A DNA stretch of 64,000 nucleotides from Oceanococcus sp041624435. GTDB taxonomy: Bacteria; Pseudomonadota; Gammaproteobacteria; Nevskiales; Oceanococcaceae. The notes under the pieces are model-generated. The model was not told the origin of the DNA and searched no databases. It worked only from the letters and a program-made list of their open reading frames with translations. The stretch spans positions 1 through 64,000 of the forward strand of contig JBFJVB010000004.1 of the NCBI GenBank assembly GCA_041624435.1, given 5' to 3'. Shown here one piece after another: positions 16,705 to 25,441 of this stretch (position 1 is the first letter of the stretch; every line of letters starts with the position of its first letter). Made by a program: the position numbers and the translations under genes.

Positions 16705-18642
16705 ATGCGTTATCTAGTATTGGCCGGGACGATCCTGGCCGTAAGTTCGACTCATCTCGCCGCGGCACAGAGCACGTCCCTGGAGCCTCTGGTCGTCACC
16801 GGCTCGCGCACGCCCACGGCAGGTTTTCGCCTGGCCGATGCGATCACCGTGATCGACCGTGACACCATCCTGGCCAGCCAGGCCAATTCCCTGGCGGAAC
16901 TGCTGAGTTCGCGCGCCGGCATCGAAGTTCTGGACTTCTATGGTGATGGCAGTCGCGCCAGTTTCGGCATGCGCGGCTTCGGCGAGAATGCGGCTTCCAA
17001 TACCCTGGTGCTGATCGACGGTCAGCCCCTGAACAACCCCGACATTGCCAACCCGGACCTGGCCCGAATCCGGCTTGAAGATCTTGAGCGGATCGAGGTG
17101 CTGGAAGGTGGCTCGGCCTTGTGGGGCAATCAGGCCGTGGGCGGGGTGATTCACCTCATTACCCGGGAAGCGGCGGGCTCCAGCGTGCATTTCGAACGCG
17201 GTAGCTACGCCAGCCAGGACGCCCGCGCCCGCGCTGCCGTGAACGGCGAGCACTGGAAACTCGCGCTCAGCGGAAGCAATCGCCAGAGTGACAATTACCG
17301 CGAGCATAACCGGCTACGCCATGATCGGGCCGGCCTGGAAGGCAGCGTCAAGGGCCGCCTGGCCAAAGCCTGGGTCCAGGCCGAGTACAGCGACGAGGAG
17401 CTGCAGGTCCCCGGCGGCCTGTTTGCGGACGAAGTCGCCCAGGACCGGCGCCAGTCGGCCAGTGCTTATGCCGATGATTTTTCCGCGCTGCGCACCCTCA
17501 ACCTGCGCAGCGGTCTGAGCGCCGACATCGGCCCCGACTGGCACTTCGATGGGCGGGTCTCACGTTACGCCGCCGATGGCCGCTTCCGCCTCAGCTCGCG
17601 CGGTTTTGCCAGTGACCCCAGCACCCAGGAGCGCCGGGTCATCAGCCTGAATCCACAATGGACTTACACCTTCGCGCTGGCGGACCAGCAGGGTCATTTC
17701 GCCCTCGGCGCCGATTTGCAGCGCGCGGATTATCGGCTTGAATCCCAGTTTGGCGTGCAGAGCAACGACCAGAAACTGAACGACCTGTATCTGAGCAGCC
17801 TGTTGCCGCTGCTTAGTCCCGCGACCCTCAGCCTGGCGCTGCGTCATTCCCGCATCGAGGACCTGATTGCCGATCCCGGCAGTTTCGCGGTGTTTCCCGA
17901 TGGCAAACGCTTCAGCCATGACACCACCAGCGGCTCGGCCGGCCTGAATATCCCGCTGCACGACAAACTGTCGATGCTCCTGGGCTGGGACCAGGTGCTG
18001 CGCTATCCCAAGGTGGATGAGTATTTCGGTTCCGGGTTTACCCCGGACGCCATCAATCTGGAGCCCCAGACCGGCGACAACTACGAAGTCGGCCTGCGCC
18101 TGCACGGCGCGATGCTGACAGGTTCGCTGATCGTCTATCGTCTCGACCTGAACAACGAGATCGTCTACGACCCCAACACCTTCACCAATATCAATCTGGA
18201 CCAGACCACCCGGGAGGGTGTCAATGCCCAGGCCCAGCTGCGGCTCGGCCGCATCAGCTCGGTGGACCTGGCCTACAGCTATATCGATGCCCGGATCGAC
18301 GGCACCGAGCGCATCCCGCTGGTGGCGCAGCAGCATGCCCAGATCAGCTTCAACCTGAATCCGACCGCCGGTTTGCACTTCCAGCTGCAAGTGCAAGGCA
18401 GCGGTGACCGGTTGCCGGGTGGCGACACCGACGGATCACAGCCGCCGCTGCCGGGCTACGGGGTGGTCAATCTGGCGGCCCGCTGGCAGCGCGACAATCT
18501 GGAGATCGGCCTGAAACTGGCCAATGTCCTGGACAAGCACTACGCCGCGGTCGGCTTTGAAGACAGTTCGAGCAACCAGGTGGCCAGCTTTCCTTTGCCC
18601 GAATTCAACGGCCGCATCAGCATGCGCTACGACCTGCCGTAA
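16705..18642 (+). CDS. btuB: TonB-dependent vitamin B12 receptor
   Basis: This 645-residue outer membrane receptor has a signal peptide (to about AAAQ), then the TonB-box/plug region with LEPLVVTGSRTPT. The plug domain (about 45-150) contains VLIDGQPLNNPD and VLEGGSALWGNQAVGGVIHL. A 22-strand barrel follows. Length is near E. coli BtuB. The riboswitch and the divergent btuCD operon make cobalamin the likely ligand. AGGAG lies 5 nt before ATG 16705. Confidence 0.93.
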   Translation: MRYLVLAGTILAVSSTHLAAAQSTSLEPLVVTGSRTPTAGFRLADAITVIDRDTILASQANSLAELLSSRAGIEVLDFYGDGSRASFGMRGFGENAASNTLVLIDGQPLNNPDIANPDLARIRLEDLERIEVLEGGSALWGNQAVGGVIHLITREAAGSSVHFERGSYASQDARARAAVNGEHWKLALSGSNRQSDNYREHNRLRHDRAGLEGSVKGRLAKAWVQAEYSDEELQVPGGLFADEVAQDRRQSASAYADDFSALRTLNLRSGLSADIGPDWHFDGRVSRYAADGRFRLSSRGFASDPSTQERRVISLNPQWTYTFALADQQGHFALGADLQRADYRLESQFGVQSNDQKLNDLYLSSLLPLLSPATLSLALRHSRIEDLIADPGSFAVFPDGKRFSHDTTSGSAGLNIPLHDKLSMLLGWDQVLRYPKVDEYFGSGFTPDAINLEPQTGDNYEVGLRLHGAMLTGSLIVYRLDLNNEIVYDPNTFTNINLDQTTREGVNAQAQLRLGRISSVDLAYSYIDARIDGTERIPLVAQQHAQISFNLNPTAGLHFQLQVQGSGDRLPGGDTDGSQPPLPGYGVVNLAARWQRDNLEIGLKLANVLDKHYAAVGFEDSSSNQVASFPLPEFNGRISMRYDLP

Positions 18643-18652
18643 CCGAGTCCAC

Positions 18653-18677
18653 GCCGGGGCGGGTTCGCCGCCCCGGC
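18653..18677 (+). terminator. GC-rich hairpin after btuB
   Basis: GCCGGGGCGG (18653-18662) and CCGCCCCGGC (18668-18677) form a perfect 10-bp stem with loop GTTCG, 11 nt after the btuB stop. No immediate T-run follows; a second weak hairpin GAGCC/GGCTC (18692-18710) is followed by TTTTT (18712-18716). Together they may end btuB transcription before the MMPL operon. Confidence 0.55.
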
Positions 18678-18747
18678 CCCTCCAGGTGCGTGAGCCGATT
18701 ACAATGGCTCCTTTTTGCCGCGAAGCTTCGCCGCTGACCTGAACACC

Positions 18748-21033
18748 ATGCACCAACTACACCGCTGGACCCTGGACCACCCCTGGTGGGTCCTTGCCCT
18801 GACCCTGCTGGGCACCGTTTGCGCGCTCGGCGGGTTGCGTCATCTGTCGCTCACCACCGACTACCGCGCCTATTTTGGCCCCAACAACCCTGAACTGCAG
18901 GCGTTGGAGGCATTCGAACATCAGTTCGAGCAGAAGGAAACCCTGATCATTGCCCTGGCGGCCCGGGACGGCGACATGTTCAGCCCGGTGAAGCTGGAAG
19001 CCTTGCGCGAATTAACCGCGGCCGGCTGGACCCTGCCCTATGCGCTGCGCTCCGAATCGCTGGCCAATTATCAGCACAGCCGTGCCGAAGGCGACGACAT
19101 CATCGTCGAGGCCCTGGTGCCGGACGGCGCCATCAGCCCGGCGCAGGCCAGCGCCATTCGCGACATTGCCCTGCACTCCGACGAACTGGTCAACCGCTTC
19201 ATTTCGGCCGATGGCACCGTCGCCGCCGTCGTCATCAACACCCCATTGCCGCACCGCAATCTGGACGAGGAAGTCCCGGAAGTTGCCAACGCGGTCCGAG
19301 CGCTGAAACAGCGCTTCGCCACCGACTTCCCGTCGGTCAGCATGCACGCCAGCGGTGTGGTGATGCTCAACGACGCGATGGCGCAGACCACCGCCTATGA
19401 CTTGAGCCATCTGTTTCCCCTGACTTTCCTGCTGATTTTCGTCGGCCTGGTGATCTACTTCCGGGCGCTGCTGCCGGCGGTGATTACCCAGCTGGTGATC
19501 CAGATCGCCGCGCTGTCGGCCTACGGCATCGCCGGCTGGCTGGGCATTGTCCTTACCGCGGCCTCGATGTCCGCCGGGCTGATCGTCACGACCCTGGCGG
19601 TCGCTGATTGCGTGCACCTGCTGGTCAGCTGGCGGAAGCGCATCGATGCCGGCGACGACAAGCGCCAGGCCATGCTGGAGAGCCTGCGGATCAACACCTT
19701 GCCGGTCTTTCTGACCAGCGTGACCACGGCCATCGGCTTTCTCTCCCTGTACTTTTCGGATTCACCGCCTTTTCGCGACCTGGGATTCATCGTCGCGGCC
19801 GGGGTGGGCTTTGCCTTCGTCGCCGCGCTGTTCACCTTGCCCGCGCTGGTGATGCTGTTGCCGGTGCAGGTCAAAGTCCGCCCGATCGGCCGAGCCTGGA
19901 CCGCCCAGCTGGCTGACTTCACCATCCAGCAGCAGAAGCCCCTGTTGTACCTGGGCGGCGCGGTGATCCTGCTGCTCGCCGCCGGCATCACGCACAACCG
20001 CTTCGGCGACAACTATGCCGAATACTTCGACCCGCGGATTTCGTTTCGCCAGGATACCGACTTCATCAACCAGCGCCTGACCGGCATGCAGACGCTGCAG
20101 TTCCAGCTGCATGCGCAGGAGCCTGGCGGCATCAACGACCCTGCATTTCTGACCCGGCTCGCCGCCTTTCAGGACTGGTTCGCAGCCCAGCCGGAAACCC
20201 GCAAGACGGTCAGCATTGCCGATCTGCACCGGCGCCTGAATCGCACCATGCATGGTGATGATCCGGCCTGGCACCGGCTCCCCGATGACCAGCTCCTGGC
20301 CGCGCAGTATCTGTTCTTTTACGAGATGTCGCTGCCTCAGGGCCTGAGCCTGAACACCATGTTCGACCCGGACAAACAGCTGACCCGCCTGATCGTATTG
20401 CTCGACACCATCGACGCCGGCGCCCTGGCGGAACTGAATGATCGGGCGCTGAGCTGGCTGCAGCGCAACCAGCCCGAATGGTTTTACGATGCCCATGGCG
20501 GAGTTGGCGTCAGCCTGATGTTCGCTCGCATCTCGGAGCGCAATTTCCGCAGCATGATGAGCGGCCTGGCCGTCGCCGTGGTGCTGATTTGCGGCCTGAT
20601 GGTGGTATTGATGCGGTCACCCCGGATCGGCCTGATCAGCATCATTCCCAATCTGGCGCCCGGCCTGATGGCTTTCGGCATCTGGGGCTACAGCGTCGGC
20701 GTGATCGGCATTTCCCTGGCGGTGGTCGGTTCCATGACCCTGGGCATCGTGGTTGACGACACGATTCATTTTCTCAGCAAGTATCTGCGCGCCCGCCGCG
20801 AAGCAGGCCTGTCGCCAGAGGACGCCGTACGTTACGCCTTCGACACGGTCGGCTCGGCCTTGCTGTTGACCTCGGTCATTCTGCTCGGCGGCTTTCTGAC
20901 CATCAGCCTGTCGGCCTACCAGCTGACGGCCTATATGGGCTTGCTCACATCGATTACCATCGCCCTGGCCTTGGCCGCGGACTTTTTGTTTCTGCCGCCC
21001 CTGCTGTTGCGCCTGGATAAACGCCGTTCATGA
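18748..21033 (+). CDS. MMPL/RND family exporter
   Basis: This 761-residue inner membrane protein has the two-fold RND plan: helix 1 (about 12-32), a large periplasmic loop, then a block of five to six helices (about 220-375). The same plan is repeated in the second half. Charged residues of the proton path are seen in LAVADCVHLLVSW and GIVVDDTIHFLSK. MMPL-type exporters move lipids, hopanoids or other hydrophobic molecules to the outer membrane. I chose ATG 18748 (MHQLHRW); an upstream in-frame ATG at 18715 would add 11 residues. It is the first gene of a six-gene operon and its stop overlaps the next start by 4 bp. Confidence 0.88.
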   Translation: MHQLHRWTLDHPWWVLALTLLGTVCALGGLRHLSLTTDYRAYFGPNNPELQALEAFEHQFEQKETLIIALAARDGDMFSPVKLEALRELTAAGWTLPYALRSESLANYQHSRAEGDDIIVEALVPDGAISPAQASAIRDIALHSDELVNRFISADGTVAAVVINTPLPHRNLDEEVPEVANAVRALKQRFATDFPSVSMHASGVVMLNDAMAQTTAYDLSHLFPLTFLLIFVGLVIYFRALLPAVITQLVIQIAALSAYGIAGWLGIVLTAASMSAGLIVTTLAVADCVHLLVSWRKRIDAGDDKRQAMLESLRINTLPVFLTSVTTAIGFLSLYFSDSPPFRDLGFIVAAGVGFAFVAALFTLPALVMLLPVQVKVRPIGRAWTAQLADFTIQQQKPLLYLGGAVILLLAAGITHNRFGDNYAEYFDPRISFRQDTDFINQRLTGMQTLQFQLHAQEPGGINDPAFLTRLAAFQDWFAAQPETRKTVSIADLHRRLNRTMHGDDPAWHRLPDDQLLAAQYLFFYEMSLPQGLSLNTMFDPDKQLTRLIVLLDTIDAGALAELNDRALSWLQRNQPEWFYDAHGGVGVSLMFARISERNFRSMMSGLAVAVVLICGLMVVLMRSPRIGLISIIPNLAPGLMAFGIWGYSVGVIGISLAVVGSMTLGIVVDDTIHFLSKYLRARREAGLSPEDAVRYAFDTVGSALLLTSVILLGGFLTISLSAYQLTAYMGLLTSITIALALAADFLFLPPLLLRLDKRRS

Positions 21034-21962
21034 GCCTGGAAATCACCGAACGCGCCGCGCTGTGCCGGATGCTGGCCGATGCCAGCCGCCAGCGGCTGCT
21101 TTTGCTGCTGGAAAGCGAAGAACTGACCGTGGCGGAACTGACCGAGATCACCGGCCTGGCACAAAGCCGGGTGTCCACCCATCTGGGCAAGCTGCGCGAG
21201 TCCGGCATGGTTCAGGACCGCCGCCAGGGCACGACCGTGTATTACTCCGCCGGCGACGATCAGCAGAGCCTGATCCACCGCCTCTGGGACGCCCTGAGAC
21301 AGGACATCACCAGCGAGCAGGTGGCCGGCGACCGCGAACGCATGCACGAGGTCTTGCGCCGTCGCCAGCCCGAACAGACCTGGGCCGAGTCCGTCGCCGG
21401 ACACATGGAACTGCATTACTCGCCGGGACGGACCTGGCAGGCGACCACCCATGCGCTGCTGCCGCTGCTGAATTTCGGTGATGTGCTGGACATCGCCGCC
21501 GGCGACGGCATGCTGGCCGCACTCCTGGCCCCACGCTGTCGTTCCATCACCTGCGTCGACCTCAGCGCGAAACTGGTTGCGGCCGGCACGCGGCGCCTGG
21601 CCCCGCATCCGCACGCGCGCTATCTGCAAGGCGACATGCATGCACTGCCACTGCCGGATGCGGATTTCGATACAATTTTTCTCATGCATGGCCTGACCTA
21701 CAGCGAACAACCCGAGGCTGTCATCGGCGAGATCGCGCGTTTGCTACGCCGCGGCGGGCAAGCCATCATCTCCACGCTGGCCGCGCACGATCACCCGGCT
21801 TCGGTGGCCGCCTTTGATCACGTCAATCTGGGCTTTGGCGTCGAACAATTGACGGCGCTGCTGGACCATGCCGGCCTGAGCGTGGACAGCTGCGAACTCA
21901 GCCTGCGTGAAGCCCAGCCTCCCTATTTCGGCGTGATCACCGCCGCCGCTCACCGGGCCTAG
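21030..21962 (+). CDS. ArsR-type regulator fused to a SAM methyltransferase
   Basis: This 310-residue fusion has an ArsR/SmtB winged helix at about residues 5-90 (TVAELTEITGLAQSRVSTHL as recognition helix). A class I methyltransferase fold starts near 140, with SAM motif VLDIAAGDGML and VDLSAKLVAAG. Fusions of this type are often found near methionine or SAH recycling genes, but here the neighbour is a transporter. I see no clear metal-site cysteines in the HTH part, so the signal is unknown. Whether it regulates this operon, methylates its product, or both, cannot be told. Confidence 0.85.
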   Translation: MSLEITERAALCRMLADASRQRLLLLLESEELTVAELTEITGLAQSRVSTHLGKLRESGMVQDRRQGTTVYYSAGDDQQSLIHRLWDALRQDITSEQVAGDRERMHEVLRRRQPEQTWAESVAGHMELHYSPGRTWQATTHALLPLLNFGDVLDIAAGDGMLAALLAPRCRSITCVDLSAKLVAAGTRRLAPHPHARYLQGDMHALPLPDADFDTIFLMHGLTYSEQPEAVIGEIARLLRRGGQAIISTLAAHDHPASVAAFDHVNLGFGVEQLTALLDHAGLSVDSCELSLREAQPPYFGVITAAAHRA

Positions 21963-21964
21963 AC

Positions 21965-22399
21965 ATGAGCCCAACCCATCTGTGGCAGCGCGTGTTCCGA
22001 CTCATGGACGGGTTGAGCGGCGCCACGGCGGGCTTCCTGTTCTATGGCGGCTGGGGCGTTTTTGCCAATTGGCCGCATGGATCGCTGGTGGCTCTGCGTT
22101 CGGGTCTGGCCCAGGGCAGCATGAGCTTTGTGGTGACCCTGTCAGGCGTCCTGCTCATGCGCTTTTTGTTCCGGCTTCCCGGGCCGCTGTGGCTACGCAC
22201 CGCAACGGCCGGCCTGGGCGCCCTGCTCCTGATCTATACCGGCATCATCGGCGTCCATGTCTACCTGGGGACGCCGGAGATTTTTCTGACCTTGTTGCCC
22301 GGATTGCCGATCACGATCGGCTTTTGTCTGGTTTTCAGTGCCAGTTTGGCCAGATTCAGTCAAAATACCGCCCTAACCCTTCCCCTGGGGAAGCCTTGA
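21965..22399 (+). CDS. Small membrane protein of unknown function
   Basis: This 144-residue protein has about four hydrophobic segments: roughly 18-38, 48-68, 75-97 and 105-128. I do not recognise the family. The start is 2 bp after the methyltransferase stop, which shows co-transcription. It may partner the MMPL exporter or the downstream ATP-grasp protein at the membrane. Confidence 0.7.
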   Translation: MSPTHLWQRVFRLMDGLSGATAGFLFYGGWGVFANWPHGSLVALRSGLAQGSMSFVVTLSGVLLMRFLFRLPGPLWLRTATAGLGALLLIYTGIIGVHVYLGTPEIFLTLLPGLPITIGFCLVFSASLARFSQNTALTLPLGKP

Positions 22400-22420
22400 T
22401 CGAACCGAGGTCTGCGAACC

Positions 22421-22918
22421 GTGCCCACGGCCCAACTCATTCATGACAACATCGCCACCTTGCACCAGGCCGAAACCGTGCTATCGGCGGTGTCTCGCGT
22501 TGGCCTGGATTTCGGCGCCCAGATCGGCCCACATCTGCGCCATGTGCTGGACCATTACGATTGTTTTTTGAGCGGCCTGGACGCCGGCTGTATCGACTAC
22601 GACCGGCGCCAGCGTGACCTGGAGACCGAAACCGATCCTGCTGCAGCCCGGCAACGCATCACCAGCATCGCGGCCCAACTGAGGCAGCTCGAGCAGCGCA
22701 GCTGGGCACCGCGCCTGCAGGTGAGACTGGCCACCGACGCCGATTCGGCCACCCAGGAAACCTGCTCGTCGCCGGCACGGGAACTGCAGTTCCTGCAAAG
22801 CCACGCCGTGCACCACTACGCCTTGATCCGCTTGATCCTGCAAAGTCAGGGCCTGACTCTGGGTGAGGAGTTCGGCAAAGCGCCATCGACCCTGCGGTTC
22901 GAACGCATCAGCGCCTGA
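22421..22918 (+). CDS. DinB-like four-helix protein
   Basis: This 165-residue soluble protein has the spaced histidines of the DinB/YfiT superfamily: HLRHVLDHYDCF near residue 40 and QSHAVHHYAL near 131. These could bind a divalent metal. Many DinB proteins are thiol-dependent transferases; this one is uncharacterised. It starts with GTG 22421, 21 bp after the preceding gene. Its place next to an ATP-grasp ligase hints at a shared small-molecule pathway. Confidence 0.72.
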   Translation: MPTAQLIHDNIATLHQAETVLSAVSRVGLDFGAQIGPHLRHVLDHYDCFLSGLDAGCIDYDRRQRDLETETDPAAARQRITSIAAQLRQLEQRSWAPRLQVRLATDADSATQETCSSPARELQFLQSHAVHHYALIRLILQSQGLTLGEEFGKAPSTLRFERISA

Positions 22919-22948
22919 TCGCTCTCCCCTTAACCAACGGTATTCGCA

Positions 22949-24037
22949 TTGACCCTTGATTGGCGGCACAGGCTGCGCATTCGCCTGGCACGGCTGCAAC
23001 GCTGGGAATTCTGGCCCGCCTGGCTGTTCTACATCCCGGTGGTGCTGTGGATCACGCTGCTGGGATTGCGCTTTCGTCACTTCACCCTGTTCACCGCGAC
23101 AAACCCCGGGATGGACGACGGCGGCGTCGTCGGCGAACGCAAGAGCCAGATGCTTGTGCCCTTGCGCGAGGCCCTGGCGGACAGCACCCCGGCACTGTGC
23201 CTGATCCCGGCCGGCGGTACGGCAGAGGATCGGCTGCGCCAGGCGCAGGCTCTGATCAATGGGCAGTATCCGGTGGTCCTCAAGCCCGATATCGGCCAAC
23301 GCGGCCGAGGCGTGCTGATCGCCAGAACCCCCGAGCAGGTGCAAAGCTATCTGGCCCTGGCGGATTTTGCGGTGATCGTGCAAAAGTTCGTGAGCGGGAA
23401 GGAGTTCGGCATCTTCGTCTACCGGGATACCGCCACGGGGCGGATCGAGGTGTTTTCGATCACCGCCAAGGAAATGATTCATGTGCACGGCGACGGCCGA
23501 CGCAACCTGGGCCAGCTCATTCTCGCCCACCCGCGGGCCTGGCTGATTGCCCCGCTGCTGTTTGCGCGCCACCGCCCGCAACTGCACCACATTCCGGCCA
23601 ACGGCGCCGAGCTTGCGCTGGTGGAAGTGGGCAGTCATTGCCGCGGCGCGGTGTTTCTCGACGCCACGCGACTGGGCAGCGAGGCGCTGCGCCAGCGCAT
23701 GCAGGAGATTGCCGACGCGATGCCCGGGTTTCACTTCGGCCGTCTGGACATCATCGCCCCGGACCGCCGCGCGCTCACCGCCGCGCGCGAGTTGCAAGTC
23801 CTGGAGGTGAACGGCGTGACGTCGGAAGCCGCCCATGTGTACCACCCGGGGGCCTCGCTGCTCGCCGCCTATCGGTGCTTCTTTCGGCAGTGGCAACTGG
23901 CCTTCGAAATCGGCCGCAAGAATCAGCGCAGCGGAGCGCCGGCCGTACCCGCATGGCGCCTGCTCAAGCTGTTCATCCAGGATCTGAAGCGCTTCGACTC
24001 CGCCGAGCAGGCCTCCTCGCACAGCCGCGCCAGCTAG
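22949..24037 (+). CDS. Membrane-anchored ATP-grasp ligase
   Basis: This 362-residue protein has an N-terminal WEFWPAWLFYIPVVLW segment (about 18-40) that looks like a membrane anchor, followed by an ATP-grasp fold. KPDIGQRGRGV (about 111-121) is the phosphate-binding loop, QKFVSGKEFGIFVYR the adenine region, and LEVNGVTSEA (about 289-298) the Mg-binding part. ATP-grasp enzymes join a carboxylate to an amine or thiol. The start is a TTG with no good Shine-Dalgarno, chosen because later starts would lose the conserved N-terminus. Substrates are unknown. Confidence 0.8.
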   Translation: MTLDWRHRLRIRLARLQRWEFWPAWLFYIPVVLWITLLGLRFRHFTLFTATNPGMDDGGVVGERKSQMLVPLREALADSTPALCLIPAGGTAEDRLRQAQALINGQYPVVLKPDIGQRGRGVLIARTPEQVQSYLALADFAVIVQKFVSGKEFGIFVYRDTATGRIEVFSITAKEMIHVHGDGRRNLGQLILAHPRAWLIAPLLFARHRPQLHHIPANGAELALVEVGSHCRGAVFLDATRLGSEALRQRMQEIADAMPGFHFGRLDIIAPDRRALTAARELQVLEVNGVTSEAAHVYHPGASLLAAYRCFFRQWQLAFEIGRKNQRSGAPAVPAWRLLKLFIQDLKRFDSAEQASSHSRAS

Positions 24038-24049
24038 GGAACCCCGTCG

Positions 24050-24778
24050 ATGCTGCTGGCGCTGAGTCTGATCGTCCTGCTGTCCTATGGCACCCAGGCC
24101 ATGATCGGCTTTGGCGCCAACATCATCGCCTTGAGTCTGGGCGCCCAACTGATGCCCCTGGCGGCGCTGCTACCCGCCGTGGTGGTCCTGAATCTGCCGC
24201 ATTCCGTTTACCTGCTGATGCGCGAGCATCGGCATATCGATTGGCGGCTGTTGCGGCGATCGATATTGCCTTTGGCCGGCCTGGGTTTCGCCCTCGGCCT
24301 TGGCCTGGGTCGCTATCTTGAAGGCCCCATCCTGGCGCTGGGCTTCGGCCTGATGGTGACCGCCCTGGCCTGTTGGGAACTGATCAAGCTCCGCCGCGCT
24401 CAAACCACCTCCACACTGTCGCGCGGCGGCGCGGTCGCCTTCATCGGCCTGGCCGGCATCACTCAGGGGCTGTTTGCCTCGGGCGGCCCTTTCCTGGCCT
24501 ATGCCACCGCCCGCAGCGGTCTGAACCGGAGAAGCTTTCGCATTACCCTGATCGTGGTGTGGTTCATCACCAACTGTCTGCTGGCCCTGAACTTCCTGAT
24601 GCTTGATCGCTACGACGCCAGCACGCTCCGGCTCAGTCTATGGCTGCTGCCCGCGGTCCTCATCGGCCTGCTGCTGGGCGATTACGCCCATCACCGGATC
24701 CCGGAACGCGGCTTTCGAATCTGTCTTTACGCCACCTTGCTGGCGTCCGGCCTGGCGTTGGTGCTGGGGCAGCCTTGA
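24050..24778 (+). CDS. TauE/SafE (TSUP) family membrane transporter
   Basis: This 242-residue protein has seven to eight hydrophobic segments and the two related halves typical of TSUP exporters: GTQAMIGFGANIIAL near the start and GITQGLFASGGPFLAY in the second half. Family members export sulfite, sulfoacetate or other organosulfur anions. It starts 12 bp after the ATP-grasp gene and is the last gene of the 18748-24778 run. Confidence 0.87.
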   Translation: MLLALSLIVLLSYGTQAMIGFGANIIALSLGAQLMPLAALLPAVVVLNLPHSVYLLMREHRHIDWRLLRRSILPLAGLGFALGLGLGRYLEGPILALGFGLMVTALACWELIKLRRAQTTSTLSRGGAVAFIGLAGITQGLFASGGPFLAYATARSGLNRRSFRITLIVVWFITNCLLALNFLMLDRYDASTLRLSLWLLPAVLIGLLLGDYAHHRIPERGFRICLYATLLASGLALVLGQP

Positions 24779-24784
24779 TCGCCC

Positions 24785-25231
24785 CTAGCCCCCCAGTAGC
24801 TTCCCCAGCCGCTCCCGCCGCAGCCAGAGCAGGACAGCGGCAGACAGCCAGACCCCGCACGCCATCCCGAACAACAGCCCGCCATCGCCCTGCACATTGA
24901 TCCCAAGCGGGGTGAACAGATGGAAAAAGATCGCGCCGGAAATCACGCCCAGCCCGAGCAGGGCCCCCAGGGGCTGCAACACCGCCCAGGCACTGACAAA
25001 AGTACCCAGCAGCAACAACACCGATGCGATCAGCTCAGCGCCGCCCACCACATACTGGCTGAACACGCCGGACGGCGCGAACAGCCCCGGAAACCCCAGA
25101 TCGCCGGCCCAGGCATCGAGCGTACCGAAAATGTGCTGGGTTTCCGGAGAGTCGGAAAACTTGAAGAACAGGGATTGAATGAACACAAAGGAAATGTACA
25201 GCGACAGCACGGTGGGCAAATGACGACGCAT
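24785..25231 (-). CDS. DoxX-like membrane protein
   Basis: This 148-residue protein has four hydrophobic segments and the DoxX-like layout: LSLYISFVFIQSLFFKFSD at the N-terminus and VVGGAELIASVLLLLG in the middle. I chose ATG 25231 because GGAGG lies 5 nt upstream. Function is unknown; DoxX proteins are linked to redox and sulfur metabolism in some bacteria. It is convergent with the TauE gene, 6 bp apart. Confidence 0.8.
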   Translation of the reverse strand: MRRHLPTVLSLYISFVFIQSLFFKFSDSPETQHIFGTLDAWAGDLGFPGLFAPSGVFSQYVVGGAELIASVLLLLGTFVSAWAVLQPLGALLGLGVISGAIFFHLFTPLGINVQGDGGLLFGMACGVWLSAAVLLWLRRERLGKLLGG

Positions 25232-25441
25232 GGCGGCCTCCAGGGAACAAAAAGGAACCAAAACAGCCGTGATATCCGTGTTACCAATATCGCAGCTAAG
25301 GTCGGAATCAGAGTGTACCGGACGAACCCACCTGCTCGCGCCCCATCACCCGAAGGTGCCTGCGGCGGACGCATTGGGTTATCGTGCGCAGTCCCGGGCA
25401 GAAAGCCGCCCCATCAACCGGATCGAATCAGCCTTGCCACA

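Noticed and set aside
22481..24148. Open frame of 555 codons on the minus strand
   Set aside because: It lies opposite the well-supported DinB-like and ATP-grasp genes. It has Gln/Arg/His-rich low-complexity composition expected from the antisense of GC-rich coding DNA, and shows no domain.
24920..25441. N-terminal extension of the protease gene
   Set aside because: It runs antisense to the DoxX gene and would bury the clear signal peptide that begins at ATG 25442.
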